Shown one piece after another: positions 7,692 to 16,532 of a stretch of DNA of 37,791 nt. The notes beneath the pieces were generated by a model, which searched no databases, was not told where the DNA came from, and saw only the letters and a list, made by a program, of their open reading frames with translations. Position numbers and translations under genes: made by a program. Where the stretch lies: positions 1 to 37,791 of IMG/VR virus record IMGVR_UViG_3300027733_000977; one strand, given 5' to 3'. Source of the stretch: a virus. Position 1 is the first letter of the stretch. Every line of letters begins with the position of its first letter.

Positions 7692-9760
7692 TATGCGCTA
7701 ACTCCTAATGCACGAATATTATTAATTCTAGGCGACACACTAACATTATCTGATAGAAGATCGACCTTGATCTGCATTGTGTCAAATGTGTCGTATTCTG
7801 TCAAGTCTTGGCTGTAGTATCTTACAATGTTGCCGTTCTGCGGATTAATAAACGCAGTGTAAGGATCAGAGACAACATCAATCTTCAAGCCAGATGCTAC
7901 CATACTTGCATTAGTAATTGGCGAGTTGATAGTCAAGCTTGTTGTATTCGCTACAGCAGTTACTAGAGCAACTTGGAACTGAGTTGGAAACAATGGCGAA
8001 TAAATCTTAACAACATTGTTTGCAACGATATCAGTACCAAACTGAGTGCTAGAGCCAGTGATAGTTGCGTTGCTTGAAACTGTTGTTACAGTGCCGTTTG
8101 CAGTAAATGCACTAGGCGGAGAAGTAGGAATACCGAAAGAGTATTCGATATAGTTTCCAGTTGCAGAACTACTTACTGCTGCATTGCTGTCGTATAGTGC
8201 GCCGAGTTGAGTCCACTCTTTATCATCAAACGCATCTGTGTCTTTTGTATTATGCAACTTAATGTAAGGAACAATGTCTGTGCCAGTTGGCTTATATGCT
8301 GTGATGTAAACTAGAGCATCTTCAGCAGACTTACCTTTATCAAAGGTAATCTTTGTTGTGATGTGCTTAGACAGTGCGTTGCCGTAACGAGTATTCTCAG
8401 AAGTGTTGTCGTTATTGATCAAGTTGCGGCCAGTGAAAAAGTCTAGCTTCTCTTGGTAAATGTATGGTGATGTATAGATGTTATTGAACGTGGCATTTGA
8501 TATGCCGTTTTGACCAAGAACAATCTTAACAATTGCTGATTTACCACTATAGAGATAAGTTGGATTAGCAACTTCATTTGATCTTGACATAACTAGAGAA
8601 TTATAATCAGAAATAAGTTCTAACTTATTGTTGTCAATTTGCTTAAAGTTGCCAGTATCTACAACGTATGCACTGCCGTTAGAGTATGCAAAGCTATAGC
8701 TAACTGTGCAGTTGCCGTTATTTGGAATTGTTACGCCAATTTCTGGCTTAAATTGAGCAACAGCAACGTTATCAACACTAACAATAGTAGCAGTCTTATT
8801 AGAAGACTTGCCTCTGATTACGCCGCTTGATGAGAACTTGAGTGTGCTATTTGCATATGAGTCTGTAAGATACACGGTATTTGCAGGCTGATTTTGCTGA
8901 TACAGTGAACCAACAGCAGCAGCAAAAAAGTTTGCTGAAGAGTTTGTGTAAGCAAACGCAGAACTTACAGTCAATGAAGTGTTACTAGCTTTTGCACTGA
9001 CAGTTACAACATCACATGTGCTGCTGTTTGCCCACAACACAAGATGACCACCTACACTTACGATAGAGTCAAAAGAAGTGCCTGTACCAGTTAGAGTAGT
9101 GCCGCCAGAAGTAAAGCTTACTGTGCCTGTAGCGTTTGCTGCGATTTGAAATACACTCTCGCCGCCAGTGAACTGACCAGACTGACCTGTAACAGTAAAG
9201 AACTCAAAGTCTTTGTTTGTTAGATAGTATGTCTGTGTATTTGCTGTGAACTGTGCAATGTTTACATCAAACTTCAACTGTGTAGATGCGCGTGGAGTTA
9301 TAGTACCATCAGTAAAGTAATCAAACAGTTGACCTTGAAAATTGCTTGAGAATCCAGGAAGTGCATTATTTGATCCAACTACTGCATCATTAGACTTTGC
9401 CATCCAAACGTCATAATCTGGATCTTCTGTCTTAATCTGAATAGCATAAGATTTGCCAGAGAATAACGGCACTAACTGATCAAAAGTAAACTTTGTTGCT
9501 ACTGATGCATCACTGCTTGTTGAAATCTCAGAATACGCCAATCTTTTAACAGACTGTAGATACTCTGCTGTTTGATTTGGAACATTTGACATTGTGGTGT
9601 TTAGAATAGAAACTCTGACGCCAGGATTTGTTATGCCAGAAGCGTTGTTTGTAGCACTTGGTTTCTTTTTGAAATAAATATCAACACTAGACAGGAAAAC
9701 GGAATCCGAATTTCCTGCTGCGTTTGCATCTATAAAAAATGTTTGTTGAACAATATACAT
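7691..9760 (-). CDS. Large beta-rich virion protein, partner of the DUF4815 protein
   Basis: The 689-residue protein opens with QQTFFIDANAAGNSDSVFLS followed by SVDIYFKKKP. This resembles segments that I recall in the C-terminal part of giant cyanophage tail-fibre/baseplate proteins, so it may be a split-off half of the upstream 1637-residue protein. Internal modules recur (about 205-275 and 560-630), with TGTGTSFDSIVS and ITGSSTQFGTDIV as paired starts. A GGAG ribosome binding site precedes the ATG. An AATAAATA sequence near 9783-9790 might be a weak late promoter. It is likely assembled into the baseplate rim or fibre base. Confidence 0.78.
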   Translation of the reverse strand: MYIVQQTFFIDANAAGNSDSVFLSSVDIYFKKKPSATNNASGITNPGVRVSILNTTMSNVPNQTAEYLQSVKRLAYSEISTSSDASVATKFTFDQLVPLFSGKSYAIQIKTEDPDYDVWMAKSNDAVVGSNNALPGFSSNFQGQLFDYFTDGTITPRASTQLKFDVNIAQFTANTQTYYLTNKDFEFFTVTGQSGQFTGGESVFQIAANATGTVSFTSGGTTLTGTGTSFDSIVSVGGHLVLWANSSTCDVVTVSAKASNTSLTVSSAFAYTNSSANFFAAAVGSLYQQNQPANTVYLTDSYANSTLKFSSSGVIRGKSSNKTATIVSVDNVAVAQFKPEIGVTIPNNGNCTVSYSFAYSNGSAYVVDTGNFKQIDNNKLELISDYNSLVMSRSNEVANPTYLYSGKSAIVKIVLGQNGISNATFNNIYTSPYIYQEKLDFFTGRNLINNDNTSENTRYGNALSKHITTKITFDKGKSAEDALVYITAYKPTGTDIVPYIKLHNTKDTDAFDDKEWTQLGALYDSNAAVSSSATGNYIEYSFGIPTSPPSAFTANGTVTTVSSNATITGSSTQFGTDIVANNVVKIYSPLFPTQFQVALVTAVANTTSLTINSPITNASMVASGLKIDVVSDPYTAFINPQNGNIVRYYSQDLTEYDTFDTMQIKVDLLSDNVSVSPRINNIRALGVSA

Positions 9761-9792
9761 TCAGTTATTCTCCAGTATCTCTATTTATTTCT

Positions 9793-12700
9793 TTACCAAT
9801 AATAATTACTATAATAATCGCCGTATTCGTTATAATTGTAAGACCATTCGATTTGTGTATCATATGAGCTTACATCTGGTGTAACAACAACTGGATTTGC
9901 TGGTGCCACTTGCGTCACTGCTGGTTGTGCAGTAAAGTCAGAACCAGCTACGAATGTGATCGTTGTTGATGCAGTTGATCCAGAAGCCGAAATTGAAGCG
10001 GTTTTAGGCCCAGCTAGATTATTTACTTTTGACTGTGAAGAAGAATAATCTGTTGATGCACTATCTAGACCAGAATTATAAGTGAATGAGAAATTCAACG
10101 TACCGTCTGCGCCAGATACTAAAGATGTGCATTGTGAAGACTGATCTGCGCCATCAAAAGTAAATGTATGCAATGTGCTTGGCTTTAGACCAGTTGCGGT
10201 AAAGTTGAACGTCTGAGACGATGCAAAGTAATATGTTGTAGTAGTATATACTTCTGGATAATAGTAGCCATAATTATATAAATCCCAGCCAGAACCATAA
10301 CCATAACCATAACCATAATTGTTATAGTTATAACCATTATAATAATCGCTATACCAGTAACCATCCCAGTAATAATTGTAATACCACTGCGTATCGCTGC
10401 TAGAGCTTGTCTCTAGTGTAAATGTCTGCGGATCACTTGATAGTGAGCCAACATAGTTTGTTGGCGGTTGAGGAGGCACAACATAACCACACTCTACGCT
10501 ATTTGCAGTTACATCTTCGTATGTACCACCGGTGCCGTCATTGCGAACAACATGTTTTGAGTGATCTGAATAATCGCAATATTCGCTGACGTATGTGCCT
10601 CTTGCGGGATATGTTTGAGTTGGTGTTGTATTGGCCGTGGCTTTGTAATTGCAATGAGAAACACTCTTTGCTTCAACTAGAAGGTCTGTGCTGCCGCCAT
10701 TGCCATCAGCAACGATGTTATGCCAACCATAGCTAGTATCGCAATAATCAGATAGAACTGTACCTGCTGCTGGATAAACAATAATTGGTCCAGATGTTGC
10801 ACTTGCTTGGCCTGTTAGACGTTTCTCAGTAGCAGAGTATGGTAGTGTCAAGAACTTGCCAGTTACACCGTCACCAGTCAAGAAGTCAAATTCAAAGTTA
10901 GTATATGCTTGTTTTGCGACAACTTCATTATTAATAACAGAAGCAGCATATTCTGGATTTTGAACATCAGAGTAATTTGGGTCTTTGAAGCTATCAGCAA
11001 AGAAGCCGTATTTGAAACGGTTCATTGTAGGATCAATAGACGAAGGAATAGTCAAGTCTTTAACTTGCTGTTCTAGCTGTGAAAGAGCAGCTTGATTTTC
11101 AAGAGTTCTAATTCTTGTTTCAAGATTTTGAATATCTTTCATGCTATAACGGTTAGGTTGATATTGCTTAATCTGATCTTGACCTAAGAGAGGAACAGTA
11201 ATCGCATGATTAGCATCTCTTTGTACAGAGAACTTCTCATTAGCAATACCCTTATCTAGAATTGTAACTAGATTGTTTGACTTACCCTGAGGAATATTTG
11301 GATAAGGAGGAATATACAACAGATTGATTGTCATTGTATCTGCTGGTTGTGCTGGTGCAGATAGCGTATCATTTGTACTAGGTGTACCCTTGATTGCTTT
11401 AATACGACCTTTCTTATCAATTACAATACGATCAACTCTGCCTAGATAGTGAGATAGATCAGAGATATAACGGCTATCGGGATCAGGGAAGCCAACAGCA
11501 GAAAGTGATGCACTGCTACCAAAACGAGTGTTTGCATTTCCTACGCTTGGATTAGTTGTCGAGATATCGACATTACCTGCCGTAGTGTTTGCGGTAGAAA
11601 TAACTCTTGTTCTGAAGTCAACAGTATTGATTATATCAACGTAACCACCAGAAGTTGTGTACAACTCTGGAATTTCATTTGTGTTAATCTTACCGCCAGT
11701 CTTTGTTGCGTTCAACTGTGTGTATGTCTTCGTATCGTCAATTGGATATGAATCAATTGTGTAGAAGCCAGCCACAGAGTTACTGAAGTGGTCAAACTGA
11801 ACAACAAGACCCTGACTATTGGCTAGAGCCAAGCTTGACTTTGGCTTTAGATATAGATAGCCATAATCGTAGTAGTCTAGATTTTGATTATGATCAATAT
11901 AGAAATCATTTGTTACATCTGTAAATGAGCTATTTGTATATGTGAGTGTATTAGCAGCAAGAATTGCTGTGTTGACGCCCAAATAGACTTTCTTAAGTCT
12001 GAAAATATCAGGCTTGCCCAATGCCCATGGACCAGATGTATTATTACCAGAACTGTTGTTAGCAAAGTTAATCTTTACAGTGGTGTCTCTGTTTGAAGTC
12101 TTTGTAGCTGGTGTAGCGCTGACAACTTGAATGTTTGTTGTCAAATTATACGTTGTATTAGCGGCAAGAGTGCCGTTTAGATTAATTGTTAGTAGCTGAC
12201 CAGTTGTGTCGATGTTTGCAGAACGACTGTGTACTGATAGAGGAACTTGTACGTCCTTAGGATAGAACTGTACAATGTTAGCTTGACCGTTTGCAATTGT
12301 AGTGTTTGAATTGACTTGAATTACAGTAGAGTTTACAACAGCGTCAATTCTACGAACTTCACTATGAGTAGCATTGCTGAAAACTTTAATGTAGTCTCCA
12401 GCAGAAAATGTTGTGATGAAGTTTGGTGTAGCACTAGCACTATTTGCAATAATCCAGTTATTGCTAGTAGATTGTACGCGAACATAACCAGTAGCGTTTG
12501 CAGATGCTTGAGCATTAGCAGTAAATACTAGATTGAAGTTAATTAACTGATCAGCAGATAAACTTGCATTTGGTGTATACTGGAAATACTCATTACCAGC
12601 TAATTGTACTTGTACAGTACCAGCTGTATTGCCAGTCTTGATTGTCTTATAGATGTAGTCAATATTTGCTGTTGCGTGTGTTGCCTGTGAGCCAACATTA

Positions 12701-14706
12701 AACAACATTGTTGAACCAGACGTATTAGCAATAGATGCAATATATGCGCTTGTAGTTGGGTCTTGAATTAGAACAAGATCAGCAACACCTGTACGACCTG
12801 TGCCAGCATTTGTATATCTAACAGACTTTACATTCTTGAAGTTAAAGCCAGCAAACATTGTAACATCATAAAGATACATGTAGTACTGAGCAGAGGCTGT
12901 GCCTGCAACACCAGATACAAGAACTACTGAACGAATTCTTGCTGTGCCTAGAGCCGAGCCTACAACAGTTAGATCATCACCAGAGAAATTTGCTGTTGAT
13001 GTTAAGAACTGCTTTGCTGTATCATAGAATGTAACAAGATCGCCTAGAGTGCAGTCAAATGTGCCGCCTAGTTCATTTACAGTAATATAGTTACCGTAGT
13101 TTAGATTAATTGTGGCGCTGGGCACTGTCTTGCTATCAATACCCTGATCAATAACTAGAGAATAATTCTGTCTCGTATTGACTCTTTGCCCAGAAATATA
13201 TGCTTTACCTGGATCAATGACAACTCTAAAGCTGCCGTTTTCGTCTACAGTATTAGCAGCAGTCTTTGTTGACAATACAAAATTATCTAGAACGTAGTCG
13301 CCTGCGCTTTCATAAGTTCTCTTGGCCATCTCATCGCCAATCTTACTATACGAAGTTTCTTGGTTCTGAAGATATGGTTGACCCAAAGTGAAAGCTGTGA
13401 TCTCAAAGAATTCAGTATTTGCTTCGGCATCAGAAGAGCTAAGAACAGTCAACTGTGGAGTCAACTGAAGTCTGTCTGCGCCTGGAGCTTGATAGTTTAG
13501 CGAGCCGCTTGCGTTGTCTAGTAGAGTATTGTCAATATTGCTATTGATAATAGACTCTGAAGTATTGAAGCCAACAGATAGTGAATCTGGAGCATTGGTG
13601 TACTTTGAAACAACAGTTGTCTGTGAGTTAACGTATAAGAAGTAACCCTTCTGATAGATAACACCCTCAGAGACGCCAAAGGCAAACCCAGAACCAGTTG
13701 GTGTGCTATTGCCAGACAGAGTTGTGTTTGCTACAGTTACAGTAGCGAGATAGTTCTGAGCAGTTAACGAAATCGCAGAAGTAGCAACGTTTGCTGTTGT
13801 ATTTGCAGTTTTAATTGTAACGTAGGGCGGGACAATATACCCGTTACCCTGAGTAACCATTAGAACGTCATTAACTTTACCAACGCCGTCTGTTACTGGG
13901 ACAGCGGCCGCACCTGAGCCGACAATGCTGACGATGCTAGAAGAAACACTATTATTAATAAGAACTGTATTGCCTGTGTTGAATGTCCAAGCAGTATTTG
14001 AGATAGAATTGTTTGTTAGCGCATTAGCGTATGGTCTAACGGACACAACGTTTGAGCCGACAATAGCAGTTGTGTTAATTGACACAACAACGCCATTTGC
14101 CTTAGACACTGGGTCATTGATCGTATCGCCAACGTTGACGGAGTGGTTCATCGTCATTGATGGCATGAAAACCATAACGTCAGAATTACTAAATCCTTGA
14201 CCTGTACCACCAACTGGTACAACTACTTTAAAGATAGAAGTGTTTGCATCATAGATTGTTAGTACATCGTCTGCCGAATATGAGTTTGCTGTACCAGTAT
14301 TGCCGGAATTCAAGTAACGAACAAATAGTGTGTTTAGGTCTGGCGAGAGAGACTCATAGCCAGCATTTGCCGTTAGAATCTGAGATACTAGATTTGAACT
14401 GTTCTTTGTATATAGACCAACATAGTTGCCTAGAGTTACTGGCAATAGATCGTTTGTCTGTAAGTCTCTGATCTTTACATAAGGATAGTAAGAATAATAC
14501 TGGAAATTGCAGCCACTGATGATAGTGCCTTTAGTGAATACGTTATCACCAAAGCGTTCAATCTGGTTCTGGAGAATAGTTTGTAGCTGGTTGACCTCTC
14601 TTGTTTGCACAGCAACGCCGGGCCTGAAGAGAATTTTATGGTAGTTCTTTGACTCGTTAAAGTCATCGAAATACGGGGCAACGCTGAGATCAGTTTGAAT
14701 TGGCAT
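9793..14706 (-). CDS. Giant DUF4815-type baseplate/tail-fibre protein
   Basis: At 1637 residues this is the largest gene here. The N-terminus (PYFDDFNESKNYHKILFRPG, then VQTREVNQLQTILQNQIERFG) is the DUF4815 signature of T4-like phages of marine bacteria. The centre is made of beta modules, one of which (Trp751 in NNWIIAN) is shared with the 843-residue protein. A short coiled coil (QNLETRIRTLENQAALSQLE) lies near residue 1200. Two tandem modules with paired cysteines follow (YPAAGTVLSDYCD and YPARGTYVSEYCD). The C-terminal part has a Tyr-rich tract and ends in a second Tyr-rich tail. Its position after gp8 suggests a gp10-like or fibre-connecting baseplate role, which is inferred. Confidence 0.82.
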   Translation of the reverse strand: MPIQTDLSVAPYFDDFNESKNYHKILFRPGVAVQTREVNQLQTILQNQIERFGDNVFTKGTIISGCNFQYYSYYPYVKIRDLQTNDLLPVTLGNYVGLYTKNSSNLVSQILTANAGYESLSPDLNTLFVRYLNSGNTGTANSYSADDVLTIYDANTSIFKVVVPVGGTGQGFSNSDVMVFMPSMTMNHSVNVGDTINDPVSKANGVVVSINTTAIVGSNVVSVRPYANALTNNSISNTAWTFNTGNTVLINNSVSSSIVSIVGSGAAAVPVTDGVGKVNDVLMVTQGNGYIVPPYVTIKTANTTANVATSAISLTAQNYLATVTVANTTLSGNSTPTGSGFAFGVSEGVIYQKGYFLYVNSQTTVVSKYTNAPDSLSVGFNTSESIINSNIDNTLLDNASGSLNYQAPGADRLQLTPQLTVLSSSDAEANTEFFEITAFTLGQPYLQNQETSYSKIGDEMAKRTYESAGDYVLDNFVLSTKTAANTVDENGSFRVVIDPGKAYISGQRVNTRQNYSLVIDQGIDSKTVPSATINLNYGNYITVNELGGTFDCTLGDLVTFYDTAKQFLTSTANFSGDDLTVVGSALGTARIRSVVLVSGVAGTASAQYYMYLYDVTMFAGFNFKNVKSVRYTNAGTGRTGVADLVLIQDPTTSAYIASIANTSGSTMLFNVGSQATHATANIDYIYKTIKTGNTAGTVQVQLAGNEYFQYTPNASLSADQLINFNLVFTANAQASANATGYVRVQSTSNNWIIANSASATPNFITTFSAGDYIKVFSNATHSEVRRIDAVVNSTVIQVNSNTTIANGQANIVQFYPKDVQVPLSVHSRSANIDTTGQLLTINLNGTLAANTTYNLTTNIQVVSATPATKTSNRDTTVKINFANNSSGNNTSGPWALGKPDIFRLKKVYLGVNTAILAANTLTYTNSSFTDVTNDFYIDHNQNLDYYDYGYLYLKPKSSLALANSQGLVVQFDHFSNSVAGFYTIDSYPIDDTKTYTQLNATKTGGKINTNEIPELYTTSGGYVDIINTVDFRTRVISTANTTAGNVDISTTNPSVGNANTRFGSSASLSAVGFPDPDSRYISDLSHYLGRVDRIVIDKKGRIKAIKGTPSTNDTLSAPAQPADTMTINLLYIPPYPNIPQGKSNNLVTILDKGIANEKFSVQRDANHAITVPLLGQDQIKQYQPNRYSMKDIQNLETRIRTLENQAALSQLEQQVKDLTIPSSIDPTMNRFKYGFFADSFKDPNYSDVQNPEYAASVINNEVVAKQAYTNFEFDFLTGDGVTGKFLTLPYSATEKRLTGQASATSGPIIVYPAAGTVLSDYCDTSYGWHNIVADGNGGSTDLLVEAKSVSHCNYKATANTTPTQTYPARGTYVSEYCDYSDHSKHVVRNDGTGGTYEDVTANSVECGYVVPPQPPTNYVGSLSSDPQTFTLETSSSSDTQWYYNYYWDGYWYSDYYNGYNYNNYGYGYGYGSGWDLYNYGYYYPEVYTTTTYYFASSQTFNFTATGLKPSTLHTFTFDGADQSSQCTSLVSGADGTLNFSFTYNSGLDSASTDYSSSQSKVNNLAGPKTASISASGSTASTTITFVAGSDFTAQPAVTQVAPANPVVVTPDVSSYDTQIEWSYNYNEYGDYYSNYYW

Positions 14707-14715
14707 CTATGTCCT

Positions 14716-16530
14716 CTAGAATTCTAATATTAGTTTAATCGTCTCAGTCTGTGTGGATGATCTATTTACTGCATCAAAATTCTCAAGATACAGCACATCA
14801 CCGCTCTCAAAAACTAAATCTGGTTCATAATTTGTATTTATATTAAAAATTGCACCGCTTGTTTGTCCAACAATATTGTTTGAAGAATATATTGGACCTA
14901 GCTTTTGTGTCAAATAGACAGTGTTTCCAGAGGAGTTATTTGAGTGAAAAATTGCATTTGAAACTGCTACATTTGACTGATATACAACTTCATCAGCAGT
15001 AAATTGAGAAGCAGTGACGTATGTTCCGTTATACTTATAGAGTTGAGAGAAGGTCTCAAATCCCTTAACAACGCCGTTATTTGTAATTGCATCTACTGTT
15101 GCATTAGCAGAAGAAGAGTCGCCCACAATATCATATCCTGAGGCAAAGAAGCCCGAAGTATTTGTGACTTGAATTGAGCCAACGCCAATCTGTGAAACAT
15201 AACCAAAAGCAGAGTTGCTTCCAGCAGTTTGTGTTACAAGTTCATTTGCAGTGAATGTGCCGTGCTGATTTGATGTTGTGAATGTGACATTAGCAAACAT
15301 TGGATCTTTAAGAATACCGACTGTCCTATAGTCATTATATGTTGTAATAGTATTGCTTTCGCTGTTTGCAAACTTGACGCTTAGACCAACTCTAGAGCAG
15401 AATAGCTCAGAAGTTACGTTTGCGCCGTGACCACCCTTAGGACCAGAGATGACACGTAGAATTGCTGTGTTAGTTACGCCTACTTGATTTGCTGCTAGGA
15501 CGTATGCACCAGCAGAGTAGACATTGCCACCACGTGCTAGAATTTCTACTTTGTAGATGCTATTAGCAGTTGCAGAGTCAACTAACGCACGTGCTTCTAC
15601 GCCAGTTAGACTGTTAGTGCTGTTTAGAATCACAACAGAAGGCGTAATCTCATATGTCGAGGTAGCATCTGGTTGTGCAGCAAACTGTCTGTCTAGATAG
15701 ACGTAAGTGCCAGTTGCGTTTGAAATGTGTGAAGTAATTTGACCATAATTGCCTTGAGCAGCACCATTTGAGATATAAAAATAGCAACCCTCATAAAAAT
15801 GTGATGTTGAAACTGCGCTATTACCTATAACGCAATACGGAGCACCAGCAATGTTCACAAACGCCGTATTCGACGGAAATGTGTCTGTATAGTAATTGCC
15901 GTAGCCAGAACCACTAATTGCACTAATATCGCCATTAGCATCAACAGGGACAATAACGTCAACTGCGCCAGGAGAGGCAGCGTCAGTTACGTTTGTATCT
16001 TCTGTAAATGGAATGTACAAGCTTGTGCTGAATTTTAAATATGTCGCAGAATTTAACTGATACATGTATTTCCACTGATAACCGTCACCAGTCTCATAAT
16101 ATGTGTCTGAAGCAGAAGTATCGGCAAAAGTTGGTGCATCAGTAGACGCAGCGCCGTTGTTATTGTTTAGGCACTTATAAATGTAATATGTTGTGCCTTC
16201 ACTAACGCACACGTAGAATTGTTTTGTGCTTAAAGCAATATCCTGATCGTCATACATGTCATAGACAGTACCGCTAATCCAGAGATTAGCATTTACCATG
16301 TATGCAATATCGGTGGGCTGAATGTGCTTGCCGAAAAGCATATTGTTCTGAGCATTAAATTGTGTAGTTTTTACAGAATCATAAATTGTTGAGACAACAC
16401 CGCCTGGAAAGCCAGAAGTTTTACCAGCAAAGGCATAATAAACATTATTTGCACCTTCATTAAATGACTCAAAAAACTGTTGAGCCATATGAAGTCTATA
16501 GTTATTTGTAGTTAACTGTGTCGTTGTCAT
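14716..16530 (-). CDS. 8: Baseplate wedge protein gp8
   Basis: The 604-residue protein is gp8-like: NNYRLHMAQQFFESFNEG at the start, then a W-I-S-G-T-V-Y-D-M-Y-D-D-Q-D motif, KFYVC-type text and YIYKCLNNNNGAASTDAP, followed by DGYQWKYMYQL, all typical of the T4-like wedge protein. T4 gp8 has 334 residues; the extra length here is a C-terminal series of beta modules (for example SNNIVGQTSGA). It lies directly after the gp6 and gp7-position genes as in T4. A perfect late-promoter octamer lies in its last 130 bases. Confidence 0.85.
   Translation of the reverse strand: MTTTQLTTNNYRLHMAQQFFESFNEGANNVYYAFAGKTSGFPGGVVSTIYDSVKTTQFNAQNNMLFGKHIQPTDIAYMVNANLWISGTVYDMYDDQDIALSTKQFYVCVSEGTTYYIYKCLNNNNGAASTDAPTFADTSASDTYYETGDGYQWKYMYQLNSATYLKFSTSLYIPFTEDTNVTDAASPGAVDVIVPVDANGDISAISGSGYGNYYTDTFPSNTAFVNIAGAPYCVIGNSAVSTSHFYEGCYFYISNGAAQGNYGQITSHISNATGTYVYLDRQFAAQPDATSTYEITPSVVILNSTNSLTGVEARALVDSATANSIYKVEILARGGNVYSAGAYVLAANQVGVTNTAILRVISGPKGGHGANVTSELFCSRVGLSVKFANSESNTITTYNDYRTVGILKDPMFANVTFTTSNQHGTFTANELVTQTAGSNSAFGYVSQIGVGSIQVTNTSGFFASGYDIVGDSSSANATVDAITNNGVVKGFETFSQLYKYNGTYVTASQFTADEVVYQSNVAVSNAIFHSNNSSGNTVYLTQKLGPIYSSNNIVGQTSGAIFNINTNYEPDLVFESGDVLYLENFDAVNRSSTQTETIKLILEF
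14835..14842 (-). promoter_or_regulatory. Possible internal late promoter for the DUF4815 gene
   Basis: TATAAATA occurs on the minus strand inside the gp8 coding sequence, about 130 bases before the start of the DUF4815 gene. T4 late promoters often lie within the preceding gene. The sequence also falls within N-I-N-T-N-Y coding, so chance is possible. Confidence 0.4.
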
Positions 16531-16532
16531 TT

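Noticed and set aside
12316-14681. Several 60-91 residue frames on both strands in the giant gene
   Set aside because: They overlap the DUF4815 gene without ribosome binding sites or recognisable sequence.
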